A stretch of DNA of 64,000 bases from Planctomycetota bacterium (GTDB lineage Bacteria > Planctomycetota > Planctomycetia > Pirellulales > PALSA-1355). The stretch covers positions 1-64,000 of the forward strand of contig QQVE01000009.1 in assembly GCA_003389325.1 (NCBI GenBank), read 5' to 3'. The number at the start of each line of letters is the position of its first letter. Position 1 is the first letter of the stretch. The notes under the pieces were generated by a model. That model was not told the DNA's origin and made no database searches. It saw only the letters and a program-made list of their open reading frames with translations. Both the position numbers and the translations under genes were made by a program. Below, piece by piece: positions 46,048 to 54,590 of this stretch.

Positions 46048-46230
46048 GTGACTGCACCGCAGACGGAAAAATTCGACGTTGTCCGGATCTTGTTGGCCAT
46101 TCTTCTGCCCCCGGTGGGCGTGTTTCTCGAAGTGGGTCTCGGACTCCAGTTCTGGATCAATATTCTGCTCACGATCCTTGGGTATATTCCGGGAATCATC
46201 CACGCCATCTGGGTGATCGTTACCCGCTAG
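46048..46230 (+). CDS. Pmp3/YqaE (UPF0057) small membrane protein
   Basis: A 60-residue two-helix protein with the family core AILLPPVGVFLEVGLGLQFWINILLTILGYIPGIIHAIW. Pmp3 proteins modulate membrane potential and are induced by salt or cold stress in many organisms. GTG start after GGAGG. It follows the DUF4112 gene by 19 bp. Confidence 0.93.
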   Translation: MTAPQTEKFDVVRILLAILLPPVGVFLEVGLGLQFWINILLTILGYIPGIIHAIWVIVTR

Positions 46231-46340
46231 ACGCGTCGTCACTTCAAAGCTCGCGCTCCTTTGCTGGAGCTTCCAGATAGGCCGTCGCTGGCGGTGCCGC
46301 GCTGCCGCGCTGCCGTGCGTGCGGTCGGAGGGGAGGACCC

Positions 46341-47507
46341 ATGGACCGAATCACGCGCCAAGACCTTCAACGCCTCGTGGCGCACGAGGCTCCGCTCAAG
46401 CTATCCATCTACATGCCCACCTACCGCGCCGGACGCGAGGTGCGCCAAAACCCGATCCGGTTCAAGAACCTGCTCAAGCAGGCGGGCTCGCTCTTGAGCC
46501 AGCACGACGTCGCAGACAGCAAAACGTACCTTAAGAGCGCGTTGGCACTGGAGAACGACAGCGATTGGTGGCAACACCAGGCCGACGGTCTGGCCTTGTT
46601 TTTGAGCCAGGACGAGTTCAGCTATTTTCGTTTGCCGGCCGACTTCGAGGAGCGTTGCATTGTTGGCCCCCGTTTTCACCTGGCGCCGCTGGCGTCCTTG
46701 GTGCAGGACAACGGCCGGTTCTACATGTTGGCGGTCAGCAAGAATCGGGTGCGGCTGTTCGAAGGGTCGAAATTCTCCGTGAGCGAACTCGAGCCGGAGG
46801 GGCTGCCGAAGAATCTGCGCTCGGCGCTGAACATCGACGAGTACATGACCAGCCTGCAGCACCACAGCGCCGGCGTGGGACGGGGCGACGCGGGCGGCCA
46901 GGGCTTGTTTCACGGACACGGCGGTTCCGACCTCGACGTGCAAAAGCAGGACGAGATCCTGCAATTCTTCCGCCGTGTGGACTCCGCCCTGGAAGAGTAC
47001 TTTCACCAGGAGCGCACTCCGCTGCTGTTCGCCGGCGTCGAGTACCTGTTTCCGCTGTTTCAAGAGGCCTGCGACTATCGGACTCTGCTGCCCGAGCCGC
47101 TCACCGGCAACCCCGATCAAGCCAGCGCCGACGAGCTCCACCGGCGGGCCTGGCCGCTGGTGCAACCCCATTTCGACGCGTCGCGCAAACAGGCCGTGGA
47201 GCGGTATGTCGACGCCGCACCGGACCGCACGACCAGCGACATCCTGGAACTGGTACGCGCCGCGCGTGAAGGACAGGTTGACACTTTGCTCTATGCCGAC
47301 GCGGCAAGGGTCTACGGCACTCTCGGCGACCAGAGCACCGGTGCGAAGCTTTGCTCCGAGGACGATCCGGAGGCGGAAGACCTCGTGAATGCAGCCGCCG
47401 TGGCGACGCTGGCCAACAGCGGCCAGGTGTTCTCCATGCCCCGGGAACAGATGCCCCGGGGCGAAACGGTCGCAGCAACGCTCCGTTATCCGTTGGCCTC
47501 CACTTGA
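46341..47507 (+). CDS. baeRF (bacterial archaeo-eukaryotic release factor-like) domain protein
   Basis: A 388-residue soluble protein whose layout fits the baeRF family: an N-terminal LSIYMPTYRAGREVRQNPIRFKNLL block, a middle RNase-H-like part with the phrase FYMLAVSKNRVRLFEGS, and a C-terminal half ending in the ATLANSGQVFSMPREQMP segment. The family is related to eRF1/Pelota/Vms1 and is thought to act on ribosomes, perhaps in rescue or hibernation under stress. This role is inferred. GGAGG ribosome site. Confidence 0.8.
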   Translation: MDRITRQDLQRLVAHEAPLKLSIYMPTYRAGREVRQNPIRFKNLLKQAGSLLSQHDVADSKTYLKSALALENDSDWWQHQADGLALFLSQDEFSYFRLPADFEERCIVGPRFHLAPLASLVQDNGRFYMLAVSKNRVRLFEGSKFSVSELEPEGLPKNLRSALNIDEYMTSLQHHSAGVGRGDAGGQGLFHGHGGSDLDVQKQDEILQFFRRVDSALEEYFHQERTPLLFAGVEYLFPLFQEACDYRTLLPEPLTGNPDQASADELHRRAWPLVQPHFDASRKQAVERYVDAAPDRTTSDILELVRAAREGQVDTLLYADAARVYGTLGDQSTGAKLCSEDDPEAEDLVNAAAVATLANSGQVFSMPREQMPRGETVAATLRYPLAST

Positions 47508-47823
47508 CGGGCTGGCGACCAATGTGGACGGGCATCCGGCAGACCGTATTGAGTTGCGACCAGGGACGCGTAGGCCGACGAATCCGGGACCGCAAATTCC
47601 GTATGAGTTTTCTTATCGGCCAAGGTACGGCAACCGCCGTTGTTTGGAACGGTTGGCGTGACTGTTCGCCAAGCGGCCGGCTCAGGATGTTCGCACTCGG
47701 CACGCAGGTTGCGACCGTTTACGAACAGCATCGCAAGCGGGCACTCGCCCGACTCGATCCATACCTATTTGACGCCGCACCGATGGGTCTCAAGTGACGG
47801 CCAACGCATCAAGGAGAGTACAC
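47508..47823. promoter_or_regulatory. Upstream region of the PDZ gene
   Basis: No supportable gene in 316 bp. It carries a strong sigma-54-like promoter (47698-47713) and a CGACCA half-site near 47557-47562. Confidence 0.5.
47698..47713 (+). promoter_or_regulatory. Sigma-54-like promoter of the PDZ gene
   Basis: CGGCACGCAGGTTGCG has GGCACG at -24 and TTGC at -12 with exact GG-N10-GC spacing. The predicted start near 47724 leaves about 100 nt to the ATG at 47824. Confidence 0.62.
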
Positions 47824-48720
47824 ATGTCAGCCAAAACCACAGTTTGCGTACCCGCCGCACTTTGCACCGCCCTGATGTTGAGCGGTGCTTCGGCCTGGGC
47901 TCAAGAGAATGACAACGACAATCAGGACAAGCAGTCTCAGCAGCAGCGTTCGCAACGCGACGAGGATCGTTCGCGCGACCAGGGCGAGAACGACCAGAGC
48001 CGCGATCGTGACGACAATCGCGGCGGGCTCGGCGTCTTTATCAGCGACGCTCGCAGCGGCGGTGTCGAGGTCGAGCGCGTCGTCGACGGCAGCCCTGCTG
48101 CCGAAGCCGGCCTGAAAGAGGGCGACCGCATCCTTCGCGTCAACGGGCAGCGTGTCAATTCGACCGAAGAACTGTCTCAGCTCATCGGCAGCCAGGACAC
48201 TGGCAGCCAGGTCGACCTCGACCTGATTCGCAACGGCCAGCGCCGCAGCCTCGAGGCTCGGTTGGCCAGCCGCCAGGAGGCGCTGCCTTCGCGCTCGCGC
48301 CGTATGCAGAACGACCGACGCATGGCTTCGCGCGATCAGCGTCAGGAGCGTCGCCGCGACTACGAGGGCGAGCGAATGAGCTGGCAGGAGCGCCGGGACG
48401 ACATGCGCGGCGACCAGGACAGCGATGGCCGCCTGCAACGGCTGGAAGCCCTGGTCGACCGGCTCGGTCGCCGCGTGGACCAGTTGCAGCAACGCCTGGA
48501 CGGCCGCAACTATCGCACGGACGACTACCGCGACGATCGCTCTTCGCGCGTCGATGACGACAGCCGCAATAGCGAAGCCCGTACGTATCGCAGCCGCAAT
48601 ACCCAGACCCGCACGTACGGCGCTGAGGACGACACCTACTTCCCCCGCGAAGAGCGATTCGACGCTGATTTCGATCGATCCTCGCGGCCGGGCAGCCAGA
48701 TCCGACCGGGAGTCAAGTAA
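47824..48720 (+). CDS. Exported PDZ-domain protein with charged low-complexity regions
   Basis: A 298-residue protein with a signal peptide (residues 1-26), a Gln/Asp/Arg-rich linker, then a single PDZ domain (about residues 66-142) with GLGVFISD, a carboxylate-binding loop, and GSPAAEAGLKEGDRILRVNG. The C-terminal half is Arg/Asp-rich and disordered-looking with a short coiled coil (LQRLEALVDRLGRRVDQLQQRL). There is no protease domain, so it is an adaptor rather than a DegP-type enzyme. AAGGAG ribosome site. Confidence 0.85.
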   Translation: MSAKTTVCVPAALCTALMLSGASAWAQENDNDNQDKQSQQQRSQRDEDRSRDQGENDQSRDRDDNRGGLGVFISDARSGGVEVERVVDGSPAAEAGLKEGDRILRVNGQRVNSTEELSQLIGSQDTGSQVDLDLIRNGQRRSLEARLASRQEALPSRSRRMQNDRRMASRDQRQERRRDYEGERMSWQERRDDMRGDQDSDGRLQRLEALVDRLGRRVDQLQQRLDGRNYRTDDYRDDRSSRVDDDSRNSEARTYRSRNTQTRTYGAEDDTYFPREERFDADFDRSSRPGSQIRPGVK

Positions 48721-48808
48721 TCACTTCCGCCCCGTTGTGGTCCGGCCGCCGCTGGAGCGGCCAGGCCGTGGCGTTGGCCGTTCGACGCTAAAGGCGAAGG
48801 CCATCAGG

Positions 48809-48840
48809 GCCACGAGGGTCCGCAACCGCGGCCTCGTGGC
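48809..48840. terminator. Hairpin between the PDZ and secreted-protein genes
   Basis: GCCACGAGG and CCTCGTGGC form a 9-bp stem with a 14-nt loop, followed by the T-rich TCTTATCAATTT. It is a candidate terminator of the PDZ gene or a leader element of the next one. A TGTGGTC half-site lies at 48736-48742. Confidence 0.4.
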
Positions 48841-48879
48841 TCTTATCAATTTGCGACAACTAAGTGGGAGGAAACTCAA

Positions 48880-49938
48880 ATGAGAATTTGCATTTCGACA
48901 ATCTTGGCTCTCTTGATCGCCTCGAGTGCAGCCCTTTCGGTGCGCGCCGACGAGTGGGAAGAGAACTCGCCCTATTTCGAGGACGATGCCTGGTACGACA
49001 TCAGCGAGTGGTTCGACGGAAACGACTACAACCCGACCGACGAAGAGTTCGGCGAGTGGGATAGCGAGCAATACGACTTCGACACCGACACCGCCGACAT
49101 CGACAACGACACGTATGGCTTCAACGCCGTGCCCGGAGAAAGTTGGTTCTACGATTTTTTCGACCAGGGTGACGACGAGGTCGGCGTTTACAATCGTGGG
49201 GTTTACGAGTCTGGCGCGCGTTTCTACGACTACGATCACGACGGCACCTACGATGCCTACGCATCGTGGCACGATGAGGATTGGGACGGGGTCTTCGACG
49301 AATATGTGTTCTATCCCCTCTCCGATCTGAAGTCGTCGAGCGCCGAGCAACAGCAACAGCGCGCGATGCAGGAAGCTCCGAAATCGTCGAAGGCGGCCAA
49401 GGCAAGCGGTACGATCGAACGAACCAAGCAGGTTAAGGTTCGCGGCAAACAACACACGGTCGTTTCGATTAAGCCCGCGGACGGCCCCAACGTCGTGGCC
49501 GACCTCGGCCGTACCGACCGCCTGTCGGAACTGGACGTGAAGAACGGCCAGCAGATCACCGTGGCCGGCCTGCCGACGCAAGTCGGCGACAAGAAGGTGC
49601 TACTCGCCACCACGTTCGACGTCGGCGGCCAAGAGCGGAACGTCAACCGCCAGCGGCGCGACTTGCATGGCAAAGTGGTCGACACGCGCAAGGCCAAAGT
49701 GCGCGGTCGCCAGCACCTGATCGCCATCGTCGAGAACGACAAGGGCAATAAGGTCGCGGTCGACTTCGGACCCGCAGAGCGCTTGGACCTCGAGGTCAGC
49801 AAAGGCGATCAACTTACCTTCCGGGGTGCTCCGGTAAAGATCAAGGACAAGCGCATGTTCATGGCCCTCTCCATCGATCGTGACGGCGAGACGGTGAAAA
49901 TCGACCGTCACAAGAAAAAGCAGGATAAAGAGTCGTAG
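48880..49938 (+). CDS. Secreted acidic protein with Ca-loop motifs and two OB-like repeats
   Basis: A 352-residue protein with a signal peptide (residues 1-23), then an extremely Asp/Glu/Tyr-rich region (residues 25-140). That region has two DxDxDG loops (DYDHDGTYD and DEDWDGVFD), like EF-hand or thrombospondin type 3 calcium sites. After a Gln/Lys linker, two homologous 75-residue beta-rich repeats follow (about residues 185-262 and 265-340, each with VRG[KR]QH and a GxQxTxxGxP motif), suggesting tandem OB folds. Family unknown. Strong GGAGG ribosome site. A strong terminator follows. Confidence 0.78.
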   Translation: MRICISTILALLIASSAALSVRADEWEENSPYFEDDAWYDISEWFDGNDYNPTDEEFGEWDSEQYDFDTDTADIDNDTYGFNAVPGESWFYDFFDQGDDEVGVYNRGVYESGARFYDYDHDGTYDAYASWHDEDWDGVFDEYVFYPLSDLKSSSAEQQQQRAMQEAPKSSKAAKASGTIERTKQVKVRGKQHTVVSIKPADGPNVVADLGRTDRLSELDVKNGQQITVAGLPTQVGDKKVLLATTFDVGGQERNVNRQRRDLHGKVVDTRKAKVRGRQHLIAIVENDKGNKVAVDFGPAERLDLEVSKGDQLTFRGAPVKIKDKRMFMALSIDRDGETVKIDRHKKKQDKES

Positions 49939-49980
49939 CCCGCGCAGAGGCTCTGCGGGCTGGCAACGCTCGAAATCTTC

Positions 49981-50027
49981 CGTCCCCGGGCCGGCCGAGT
50001 TTGGTTGGCCCGGGGACGTTCTTTTTT
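49981..50027 (+). terminator. Rho-independent terminator
   Basis: A 12-bp perfect GC-rich stem (CGTCCCCGGGCC and GGCCCGGGGACG, 14-nt loop) is followed by TTCTTTTTT. This is the clearest intrinsic terminator in the window and ends the transcript of the secreted acidic protein. Confidence 0.92.
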
Positions 50028-50259
50028 GGGGGATCACAGCTGTTTTGTGGCCGCCGCGCAACCAGTCTGGTGGCCTGAAAGGCAATCGCACCGAGTTGCA
50101 GCGCGCGCAAATTAGCCGAACGCCGCCCAGGTTGCCTCATCGGCCGTGTGGTCGGTCGGGGAACGTTCTGTCGATCTCGGCACCGTTTTCGCTCTTGCTA
50201 TCGACATCGGCCGCACGCGATCGCCGCCGGCACGCCCCTCTCAACCGAAAGCCAGCACG
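50028..50259. promoter_or_regulatory. Upstream region of the CHAD gene
   Basis: No supportable gene in 232 bp. It includes a TGTGGTCG half-site (50147-50154), identical to the arm of the 24780 palindrome, and a sigma-54-like site (50178-50193). Confidence 0.5.
50178..50193 (+). promoter_or_regulatory. Sigma-54-like promoter of the CHAD/CNNM/AI-2E unit
   Basis: CGGCACCGTTTTCGCT has GGCACC at -24 and TCGC at -12 with exact spacing. The predicted start near 50204 leaves about 56 nt to the ATG at 50260. Confidence 0.5.
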
Positions 50260-51222
50260 ATGTCATACAGGATCAAAGCGGACGAATCGGTTGCTGACGC
50301 GATCCGGCGGATTGCGCGGGAACAGATCGACAAGGCAGTCGACGAGATCGTCGATCCCGATCTCGACAACCACAAATCGGTGCACCAGGTGCGCAAGCGG
50401 TGTAAGAAACTACGCGGACTGCTGCGCCTCGTGCGGCCGGAACTCGGCGACGACTACGATCGCGAAAATGCCTGGTACCGCGACACGGCCCGGGAGCTTT
50501 CCTACGTGCGGGACGCCCAGTCAATGGTCGAAACGTTCGACGAACTGATGGAGCACTATATCGACCAGATCGATCAGAAGGCTTTCAACACCGTGAGCGA
50601 AGGCCTCGTGGATCGGCGGCAGCAGATTGCCCGAGAGGATGTTGCCTTGCAGACGCAACTCGACGAGACGGTCAGCCGATTGCGCGAGGGCCGCGGGCGC
50701 GTGGCCGCCTGGACGCTAAACGACGCTGGATTCGACGCGATACGCGGTGGAACCAAGAAGACCTATGCCCGCGGTGTCCAGGCCATGGAGACGGCTTACA
50801 AGAAGCCCAGCACCCGGCGATTCCACGAGTGGCGCAAGCGGGCCAAGTATCACGGGTATCACATGCGGCTCTTGCGAAACATCTGGGAAGCGCCGCTCAA
50901 GGCGCGGTGCGACGAGGTCGATGCGCTTTCCGACCTACTGGGCGACGATCACGATCTTGCGATCCTGCGCAAGACCCTAGTCGATTCCGCAGTCGATTCC
51001 GCTGGCGAATTCGGCGAAGCCGTTCTTCGTCAAACGCTGCTGGGCTTGATAGCTCAGCGTCAAGTGGAGCTGCGCACCAAGGCCAACTCTCTGGGCGCCC
51101 GGATATTCGCGGAAAAGCCCAAGCGGCTCGTGAAGCGGCTGAGCCACTACTGGGATGCATGGAAGAACACGGCAGACGTGGCCGAACAGGGCCTCCACCG
51201 ACCCGACCTGGTTTCGCACTGA
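50260..51222 (+). CDS. CHAD domain protein
   Basis: A 320-residue helical CHAD domain: conserved His/Arg/Lys clusters in VHQVRKRCKKLRGLLRLVRP near residues 45-65 and FHEWRKRAKYHGYHMRLL near 188-205. A later DLLGDDHDLAIL block completes the pattern. CHAD proteins bind polyphosphate. Soluble. The ATG at 50260 is chosen because the upstream in-frame stretch is not protein-like and overlaps the sigma-54-like promoter. Confidence 0.92.
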   Translation: MSYRIKADESVADAIRRIAREQIDKAVDEIVDPDLDNHKSVHQVRKRCKKLRGLLRLVRPELGDDYDRENAWYRDTARELSYVRDAQSMVETFDELMEHYIDQIDQKAFNTVSEGLVDRRQQIAREDVALQTQLDETVSRLREGRGRVAAWTLNDAGFDAIRGGTKKTYARGVQAMETAYKKPSTRRFHEWRKRAKYHGYHMRLLRNIWEAPLKARCDEVDALSDLLGDDHDLAILRKTLVDSAVDSAGEFGEAVLRQTLLGLIAQRQVELRTKANSLGARIFAEKPKRLVKRLSHYWDAWKNTADVAEQGLHRPDLVSH

Positions 51223-51291
51223 GGGTCTCGCCCGACGGTTGAATTCGCTAATCTACTGCTCTACTGCAAACACGGACACGACGACTAGAAC

Positions 51292-52425
51292 ATGGGCATC
51301 CTCGAAATCTCGATTCGCGTCTTCTCGGGCATCTTGCTGATCTTGGGGAATGCGTTCTTCGTCGTCACCGAATTCGCGCTGACCAGACTGAGGCAACTGG
51401 ACGAAAGCGAGTTTCGCGACCATCCACGGCTGCGGCGGGCATGGCAAATGACCGAGCGGCTGGAATTCTATCTCACCGGCTGCCAACTCGGCATCACGTC
51501 CACGAGCATCCTGATGGGTGTGGTGACCGAACCGGCGGTATCGGCGATGATCGAGCCGGGCATGCGGCTGCTTGGTGTGCCCTCCAGCGCCGTGCCGCTC
51601 ACGTCGATCGTGCTCGCGCTGGTCGGCATCAACCTGGTTCACAAGGTGTGGGGCGAACAAGCTCCCACGTACCTGGGCGTTGAGCGACCCAAGCAAGTGG
51701 CCTACTATACGGCCGGGCCGCACTACTGGTGGTGCAAACTCATGTATCCGATGATCTACCTCGGCGATGGCATGGCCAAGTCCACGCTCCGCTTGTTTGG
51801 GGTCGAGATGCAGCGATCGTGGACGACCAAGGGCGAAGCGAGCACCGACGGCGAGGCCGCAGGACCCGGGCACGCCTACGGCGACCTGCTGCGCGACATG
51901 GGCGACGTGCTCGTCGAGGCGGGGCTGCCTACGGATCGACGCCGCGAAGTGCTCAAGGCGCTGGAGATCGATCAGATTCCGGTGCGCCAGGTCATGGTTC
52001 CCCGCCAGGACATCGTCGCCCCGTCGACGCGGCGATCGACGCGGGAAAACCTGCGCCTGATGCGACACGAACGCCGGTTTACGCGTTTTCCGCTGGTGGG
52101 CGACTCGCCCGAGGAGTTCCTCGGCGTGATCTACGTGCCCGACCTGTTCCGCAACTTCGACAAGCTGCGCGCCGGCGACGTGCAGCTGATCGACCTGGCC
52201 ACGCCCCCCCTGACGGTCGAAGCGGACATGCCGATCAGCCGGCTGATTGACCGCTTCCAGGAAGAAAATCAGGAGCTTGCGCTGGTCGAAGAGCAGGGGC
52301 GGGTCGTCGGGCTGATCACGGTCACCGAGGCGCTGGAGGCGATCGCCGGCGACATCGACGACCCCTTTGACGTTCCCGCCGGACCTGCCGGAGGCGGTCG
52401 AATCTCGGATGGGAGAGAAGCATGA
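51292..52425 (+). CDS. CNNM/CorC-type transporter-like protein (DUF21 + CBS)
   Basis: A 377-residue protein with an N-terminal DUF21 membrane domain (about residues 1-190, four helices, GEQAP signature for the usual GEIVPK), then a CBS pair (about residues 220-340, with VMVPRQDIVAPS and a VEEQGRVVGLITVTEALEAI block). The C-terminal CorC_HlyC domain is absent. The family is linked to Mg2+/Co2+ efflux and membrane-damage resistance. Its stop overlaps the next start by ATGA. Confidence 0.9.
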   Translation: MGILEISIRVFSGILLILGNAFFVVTEFALTRLRQLDESEFRDHPRLRRAWQMTERLEFYLTGCQLGITSTSILMGVVTEPAVSAMIEPGMRLLGVPSSAVPLTSIVLALVGINLVHKVWGEQAPTYLGVERPKQVAYYTAGPHYWWCKLMYPMIYLGDGMAKSTLRLFGVEMQRSWTTKGEASTDGEAAGPGHAYGDLLRDMGDVLVEAGLPTDRRREVLKALEIDQIPVRQVMVPRQDIVAPSTRRSTRENLRLMRHERRFTRFPLVGDSPEEFLGVIYVPDLFRNFDKLRAGDVQLIDLATPPLTVEADMPISRLIDRFQEENQELALVEEQGRVVGLITVTEALEAIAGDIDDPFDVPAGPAGGGRISDGREA

Positions 52426-53522
52426 CGACCGCTGCGAAGCGAGATGACGAGAAGACGTCGACGCCGGCCCGCCGCGCCGAGGGCTCGGACCTGCCGTGGC
52501 GGTTGGTCGTTGCGTCGTTGTTGGTCTGTCTCATTCTGGCGGTTGCCGAGCTCCTCGTGCCGACCATCGTCGTGCTGCTGGTCGTATTCGGCGGCGTGCT
52601 GTGCGGGATCTTTCTCAACGGCATCACGCGCTGGTTCGAGAACTGGCTGCCGATTTCCTACCGTTGGACGTACACGCTGATCGTCGGCCTGCTGCTGGCA
52701 TTCGGCGTGGCGGGGTTCTCGTACATGGGAGCCCAGATCGCCGCCCAGGTAGCGGAGCTCTCCGAACAACTGCAATCGGCCGGCCAGCAGCTCACCGCGC
52801 GGCTCGAAGAATACGCCTGGGCCAAGCCCTATCTGGCCGAAGATTCCAATATCGGCGACATGCTCAGCGGCGGGGTGCTGCCTACCGTGATGTACAGCCT
52901 GCAGACTTCGGTGTGGGCGCTTACGGCGCTGGCCATCGTGCTCTGCGTCGGGCTCTATCTGGCGTACGATCCGGACCTCTATACCGAAGGCGTCACCCGC
53001 TTGATCCCGCCGGCGCGCCGCGATTCGTTCCGGCAACTGCTGCGCAAGATCTACACCGTGCTCGGCTACTGGATCGTGGGGCGCCTGCTTTCGATGACCC
53101 TGGTTGGCGTGCTGACGACGATCGGGCTGTGGATACTCGGCGTGCCGCTGCCGATCACGCTAGGCGTGCTCGCGGCGCTGTTCACGTTCATCCCCAACAT
53201 CGGTCCGATCCTCGCCGCCGTGCCGCAGGCCCTACTGGCGCTGCAGGTCGATGTCAACACCGTGATGTACGTGCTCGTGCTGAACGTGGCGCTGCAAACG
53301 ATCGAAAGCTATCTCATTACGCCCCTGATTCAGCAGTACGAGGTGATGCTGCCGCCGGCGCTGACCATCGCCGCGCAGGTGCTGATGGGAGCCCTGGTCG
53401 GCATCATGGGCGTCGTCATGGCGGCCCCGCTCACGGCAACCGGGATGGTCGTCGTGCAGATGCTCTACATTGGCCGGTACCTGCAAGACCCCGAGCCCGG
53501 CGAGTTGGTCGAGTCCTGTTGA
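52422..53522 (+). CDS. AI-2E family transporter (PerM type), second copy
   Basis: A 366-residue polytopic protein with about eight helices. Conserved late segments: GVLAALFTFIPNIGPILAAVP and NVALQTIESYLITPLIQQYEVMLPPAL. Overlaps the CNNM gene, so the two are co-translated. It is paralogous to 39733-40854. The substrate is unknown. Confidence 0.92.
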   Translation: MTTAAKRDDEKTSTPARRAEGSDLPWRLVVASLLVCLILAVAELLVPTIVVLLVVFGGVLCGIFLNGITRWFENWLPISYRWTYTLIVGLLLAFGVAGFSYMGAQIAAQVAELSEQLQSAGQQLTARLEEYAWAKPYLAEDSNIGDMLSGGVLPTVMYSLQTSVWALTALAIVLCVGLYLAYDPDLYTEGVTRLIPPARRDSFRQLLRKIYTVLGYWIVGRLLSMTLVGVLTTIGLWILGVPLPITLGVLAALFTFIPNIGPILAAVPQALLALQVDVNTVMYVLVLNVALQTIESYLITPLIQQYEVMLPPALTIAAQVLMGALVGIMGVVMAAPLTATGMVVVQMLYIGRYLQDPEPGELVESC

Positions 53523-53535
53523 GTTGTCAGCCGCG

Positions 53536-54390
53536 CTAGCTCTTTCGCGCCAGGCAGACTACGTCGAGGCACGCCATTTCGAACTCGGGCTGGTCGAGGA
53601 GGAAATCGGACGAGCCGGGAGTCGTCAGCCGGTCAAATTCGCCGGCCCGCGACGCTTCGAGGTGCCCCTCGACCCGGTTTCGAAGTTGGGCCAGGTACAT
53701 CTCCAGAAAACGGCGTTCGCCGTCGCTCAAAGGCCACTGGCGGTCGGTGACGTAGGTGACGCGGTCCACCTTCGAAAACCCGGCCCGGGCACACATGCTG
53801 CGCAAGTGGCGCCCGACTTCCAACTGCTCGGGCGCCCCTTTCGTACGGCGAAAATCGGCGCGCAGCGCCTGTTGCAGCGCCAGCTCCAGTTTCGTCGGCC
53901 AAGGCAGCAGCAGGTGATGTAATTCGTCGTGCTCCAGCACGCCCAGCGTGGCCCCGTCGCGCAGCACGCGCCGGGCTTCGGCCAAGGCGGCCACGGCATC
54001 GCTCGAGGCCGCCTGCCAGGGCTTCGCCAGACTGATCAGGCTTTGGGCACACCACACGAAGTCGAAGCTTCCGTCGTCGAAGGGGAGCCGCATCGCGTCG
54101 CCTTCGAGCGTGCGAATCGGTGCCCCTTTGGGGTTCGCCCTCGGCTGGGCTTCGACTTCGTCGAGAAATGCCCGGCTGACATCCAGTGCGATCACCTCGC
54201 CATCCGGCTCCATGCGGTCGGCCAGCAGTGCGGAATAAAAGCCGTCACCACAGGGCACGTCCAGCACGCGGCTCGTCGCGGAGTACGGCAGATCGCGAAT
54301 CATGGTCTCGAACTCGGCGCGATGCGCCTCGTGATAGGCTGCCATCAGTGTGGCATACTCCGGCAGCGTGTCCGGTTTTGATTGTGACAT
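53536..54390 (-). CDS. SAM-dependent methyltransferase (class I)
   Basis: A 284-residue class I methyltransferase: motif I VLDVPCGDGFYSALLA near residues 42-57, acidic motif II VIALDVS near 66-72, and the DGSFDFVWCAQSLI segment near 105. Substrate unknown; it resembles the UbiE/ubiquinone type only at fold level. A sigma-54-like promoter lies just upstream. Confidence 0.88.
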   Translation of the reverse strand: MSQSKPDTLPEYATLMAAYHEAHRAEFETMIRDLPYSATSRVLDVPCGDGFYSALLADRMEPDGEVIALDVSRAFLDEVEAQPRANPKGAPIRTLEGDAMRLPFDDGSFDFVWCAQSLISLAKPWQAASSDAVAALAEARRVLRDGATLGVLEHDELHHLLLPWPTKLELALQQALRADFRRTKGAPEQLEVGRHLRSMCARAGFSKVDRVTYVTDRQWPLSDGERRFLEMYLAQLRNRVEGHLEASRAGEFDRLTTPGSSDFLLDQPEFEMACLDVVCLARKS

Positions 54391-54422
54391 GAGAAGCTCC
54401 TGGAAAGACGTTCGTCCCGCGG

Positions 54423-54438
54423 GGCAAATGAGGTGCCG
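54423..54438 (-). promoter_or_regulatory. Sigma-54-like promoter of the methyltransferase gene
   Basis: On the minus strand CGGCACCTCATTTGCC has an exact GGCA-N6-TTGC core. The predicted start near 54412 leaves a leader of about 22 nt to 54390. Confidence 0.65.
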
Positions 54439-54590
54439 CCGGCGATTCGTGCTCTAGCCGCCCAATGATCCTTTCGGGGGCGTTGCCGCCCTTGGTCACA
54501 GGTAAACCAACCTGGAGTGGCGGCGACCAACGCCTGGGGCCGTGAGCTGCGTTTTGCGACCCCGGGTGCATCTCGACGTCGTCTCGGGCT

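Noticed and set aside
48340..48700. Arg/Asp-rich tail of the PDZ gene as a separate gene
   Set aside because: It is in the same open frame as the PDZ domain with no stop or new ribosome site, and the composition continues from the linker.
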